Assembly: GCA_027619655.1 (NCBI GenBank) | Contig: JAQCHR010000169.1 | Coordinates: 1 to 7,637, forward strand | Reading direction: 5' to 3' | DNA from: Pseudomonadota bacterium | GTDB lineage: Bacteria > Pseudomonadota > Alphaproteobacteria > UBA8366 > GCA-2717185 | DNA length: 7,637 bases | In this document: one piece after another, positions 5,937 to 7,637 of the stretch | Layout of the letters: every line of letters starts with the position of its first letter | How positions within the stretch are numbered: position 1 is the first letter of the stretch | Translations under genes and position numbers: made by a program | Notes under the pieces: model-generated | The model's input: only the letters and a program-made list of their open reading frames with translations | Told to the model about the DNA's origin: nothing | The model's database searches: none

Positions 5937-6987
5937 CGATCCCTATTACTTCCACGTCTTCAACGCCAACAAGAAGTCCATCGCCGTGAACATGAAGTCG
6001 GACACGGGGCTGAACCTCGTCAAGGACATGATCCGCGGCGCCGATGTGATGGTGGAAAACTTCGCCCCCGGCACGATCGAGCGTCTGGGCCTGTCCTACG
6101 ACGTGGTGAAGGAAATCAACCCCGGCATCATCTACGCCCAGATTAAGGGCTTCGGCGAGGGCAGCCCGTACGAGAAGAACCTGTCCTTCGACATGATCGC
6201 CCAGGCCGCCGGCGGCACTTTCAGCGTCACCGGCGAACCGGACGGTCCGCCGATGCGCCCCGGCATTTCCATCGGCGACACGGGCACCGGCATGGTGATG
6301 GCAATGACCATCGCCAGCGCGCTCTACCGGCGCCGCGAAACCGGCGAGGGGCATCGCCTGCAGGTCGCCATGCAGGACGCCATCATGCACTACATGCGTA
6401 CCAATTTCGCCACGACCGGCCGTACGGGCAAAGCGGCGGGCCGCGCCGGCAGCAAGATCGCCGGGTCGCAGTCGGCGCCGAAGGGGCTGTTCCCCTGCGC
6501 CCCGGGCGGGCCGAACGATTTCGTCTATATCTCGACCAGTGCGGCGAACGAGGAGCACTGGAACCGGCTGCTGCGCGTGGTTGGCCGCGAGGACCTGATT
6601 GGCAATGAACGCTACGGTTCGCCGCGCGCCCGCGCCGAGCACGAGCCGGAGGTGGACGAGATCGTCGCCAAATGGACGAAGACCAAGACCAAGTTCGAGG
6701 CGATGGAACTGATCGGCAAGGAAGGTATCCCGATCGGCCCGGTGCTCGATACGATGGAGCTGAACAACGACGTGACGTTCGAACAGCGCGGCATCATGCA
6801 GACCATGATCCACCCGGTGCACAAGCCCTTCAAGATGCCGACCTGGCCGGTACGCGTGGACGGCAGGCCGACCCGCCTGAAATCCTCGCCGATGCTCGGC
6901 CAGCACACCGACGACGTGCTGCGCGACTGGCTGAAGCTGGACGGCGGCGCGGTCGAGAAGCTGAAGGCGGACGGCGCGGTGAAGTAG
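5734..6987 (+). CDS. Type III (CaiB/BaiF) CoA-transferase, paralog 3
   Basis: The 417-aa product is the most divergent of the three paralogs but aligns end to end with them. The ATG at 5734 has GGAGGGA 7 nt upstream and gives the common MPDT start. Family motifs: VVDFTQFEAGTTCTE, GADVVKIENP, NANKKSI, ENFAPGTIERLG, and IGDTGTGM with predicted catalytic D182. Differences from paralogs 1 and 2 include TT instead of PS after EAG near the N-terminus, RRRETGEGHRL instead of KKQQTGEGHRL, and KGLFPCAPGG with SAANEEHW in place of MGLYPCAPGG with SRANPxHW. These cluster around the predicted acyl pocket and may reflect a different substrate. The GGGGQ loop is again absent. The first 203 nt overlap the open GST frame; the CoA-transferase reading is clearly the real one. 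The stop codon faces that of the convergent sulfatase gene across 13 nt. Confidence 0.95.
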   Translation: MPDTTADPIANIAEFNFLDGVKVVDFTQFEAGTTCTEALAWCGADVVKIENPKLGDPGRRLRPGLPDDDPYYFHVFNANKKSIAVNMKSDTGLNLVKDMIRGADVMVENFAPGTIERLGLSYDVVKEINPGIIYAQIKGFGEGSPYEKNLSFDMIAQAAGGTFSVTGEPDGPPMRPGISIGDTGTGMVMAMTIASALYRRRETGEGHRLQVAMQDAIMHYMRTNFATTGRTGKAAGRAGSKIAGSQSAPKGLFPCAPGGPNDFVYISTSAANEEHWNRLLRVVGREDLIGNERYGSPRARAEHEPEVDEIVAKWTKTKTKFEAMELIGKEGIPIGPVLDTMELNNDVTFEQRGIMQTMIHPVHKPFKMPTWPVRVDGRPTRLKSSPMLGQHTDDVLRDWLKLDGGAVEKLKADGAVK

Positions 6988-7000
6988 GCCCGTTCAAGGC

Positions 7001-7637
7001 TTACCGCTCCACGTTCCATTCAACCTGCGGGATATCGACTTCCGGCGAGTTGGGCCAGGTGTCGCCGCGCTGGCCGTTCAGGGTCCGGTGCGGCGCCCAG
7101 ACATAGGGCTTGTCCGGCTTGCCCGTGAAGACGCCATCGGTCACCCAGGTCTCGTCACCGTCATACAGCTCGCTGCGCAGCTTGTCTGACAGGTCCTTCA
7201 GCGTGCCCGCATGAGCCGGGTCGGTGGTGAGGTCGGTGCATTCGCGCGGGTCAGCCTGCAGGTCGAACAGGTGGAAGCGGTTGCCGACCGGGTAATAGAT
7301 TAGTTTGTAGCGTCCGGCATGGATCATGCGCGTACCGACATCGTCATCGCCGCATTCGCCATACAGGTAATCCCGCTTCGTTTCGCCTACCATGGAGATA
7401 CCGTCGACCGTATCGGGTACCGGGATATCGCACATTTCCAGCAGGGTCGGCATGACATCTTGTAACCCGATCACCCGGTCATCGACCGTGCCACCTGGGC
7501 GGGGCGGGTTGTCTTTCGTGCCCAACAGGATCATCGGGATATTGGCCGAGCTCTCGTAGAACACACGCTTGGCCACCATGTTGTGATTGCCCAGCATGTC
7601 GCCATGATCGGAGGTGAAGCAGATGATCGTATTATCC
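7001..7637 (-). CDS. Sulfatase, C-terminal part (5' end beyond right edge)
   Basis: An open minus-strand frame enters from the right edge and stops at 7001-7003, showing 211 residues. The first residues, DNTIICFTSDHGDMLGNH, carry the sulfatase metal-site motif SDHGD, followed by AKRVFYESSANIPMIL, the conserved Lys and YE segment of the alkaline-phosphatase superfamily. VIGLQDVMPTLLEMCDIP and DGISM match the conserved 'D..PTLL ... DG.S' region. GRYKLIYYPVGNRFHLFDLQ and the following ADPRECTDL are the typical C-terminal subdomain. Members hydrolyse sulfate esters using a formylglycine made from Cys or Ser in a CxPSR-type motif; that motif, any signal peptide and the start lie outside the window, so substrate and location cannot be read. 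The gene converges on CoA-transferase paralog 3 and is probably a separate unit. Confidence 0.92.
   Translation of the reverse strand, partial: DNTIICFTSDHGDMLGNHNMVAKRVFYESSANIPMILLGTKDNPPRPGGTVDDRVIGLQDVMPTLLEMCDIPVPDTVDGISMVGETKRDYLYGECGDDDVGTRMIHAGRYKLIYYPVGNRFHLFDLQADPRECTDLTTDPAHAGTLKDLSDKLRSELYDGDETWVTDGVFTGKPDKPYVWAPHRTLNGQRGDTWPNSPEVDIPQVEWNVER

Noticed and set aside
1803..6906. Three antisense open frames of about 440 codons opposite the CoA-transferase genes
   Set aside because: They mirror the three paralogs, have low-complexity Arg/His/Gly-rich translations with no recognisable motifs, and are expected from GC-rich codon use.

Overview
The window is GC-rich DNA with strong Shine-Dalgarno sites and no mobile element, RNA gene or CRISPR array that I can see. 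A VPEP-type PEP-CTERM protein, several type III CoA-transferases and a sulfatase together fit an environmental (probably aquatic) proteobacterium. An alphaproteobacterium is my best guess, but nothing here proves it.

Layout. Bases 1-1288 (minus strand) hold most of a secreted protein with a signal peptide, a nidogen-like (NIDO) domain and the beginning of a PEP-CTERM sorting signal; its last residues lie beyond the left edge. Bases 1289-1787 are a long divergent intergenic region with an AT-rich core. It carries a near-consensus sigma-54 (-24/-12) promoter pointing at the PEP-CTERM gene and, about 110 nt upstream of the predicted start site, an inverted repeat placed where an enhancer-binding activator would sit. 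Bases 1788-6987 (plus strand) hold five genes: two tandem type III (CaiB/BaiF) CoA-transferase paralogs, a YkgJ-type cysteine-cluster protein, a glutathione S-transferase (GST)-like protein, and a third CoA-transferase paralog. From 7001 to the right edge (minus strand) is the C-terminal part of a sulfatase, which converges on the third CoA-transferase with 13 nt between the stop codons.

How the genes may work together. The three CoA-transferases (418, 417 and 417 aa) keep the family's catalytic Asp, but lack the Gly-rich loop and other residues of formyl-CoA:oxalate transferases, so their carboxylic-acid substrate is unknown. Each is preceded, 39-45 nt before its ATG, by a related 19-bp element centred on CAAGCTT; I found no such element before the other genes. 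This is either a retained duplication leader or a shared operator. The five plus-strand genes may be one catabolic unit in which the GST and the cysteine-cluster protein are accessory, but that is inference.

Oddities. The GST frame has no stop at its expected C-terminus and stays open about 200 nt into the third CoA-transferase. The sigma-54 promoter with a distal palindrome suggests that the surface protein is under PrsK/PrsR-like control, as known for some exosortase systems.
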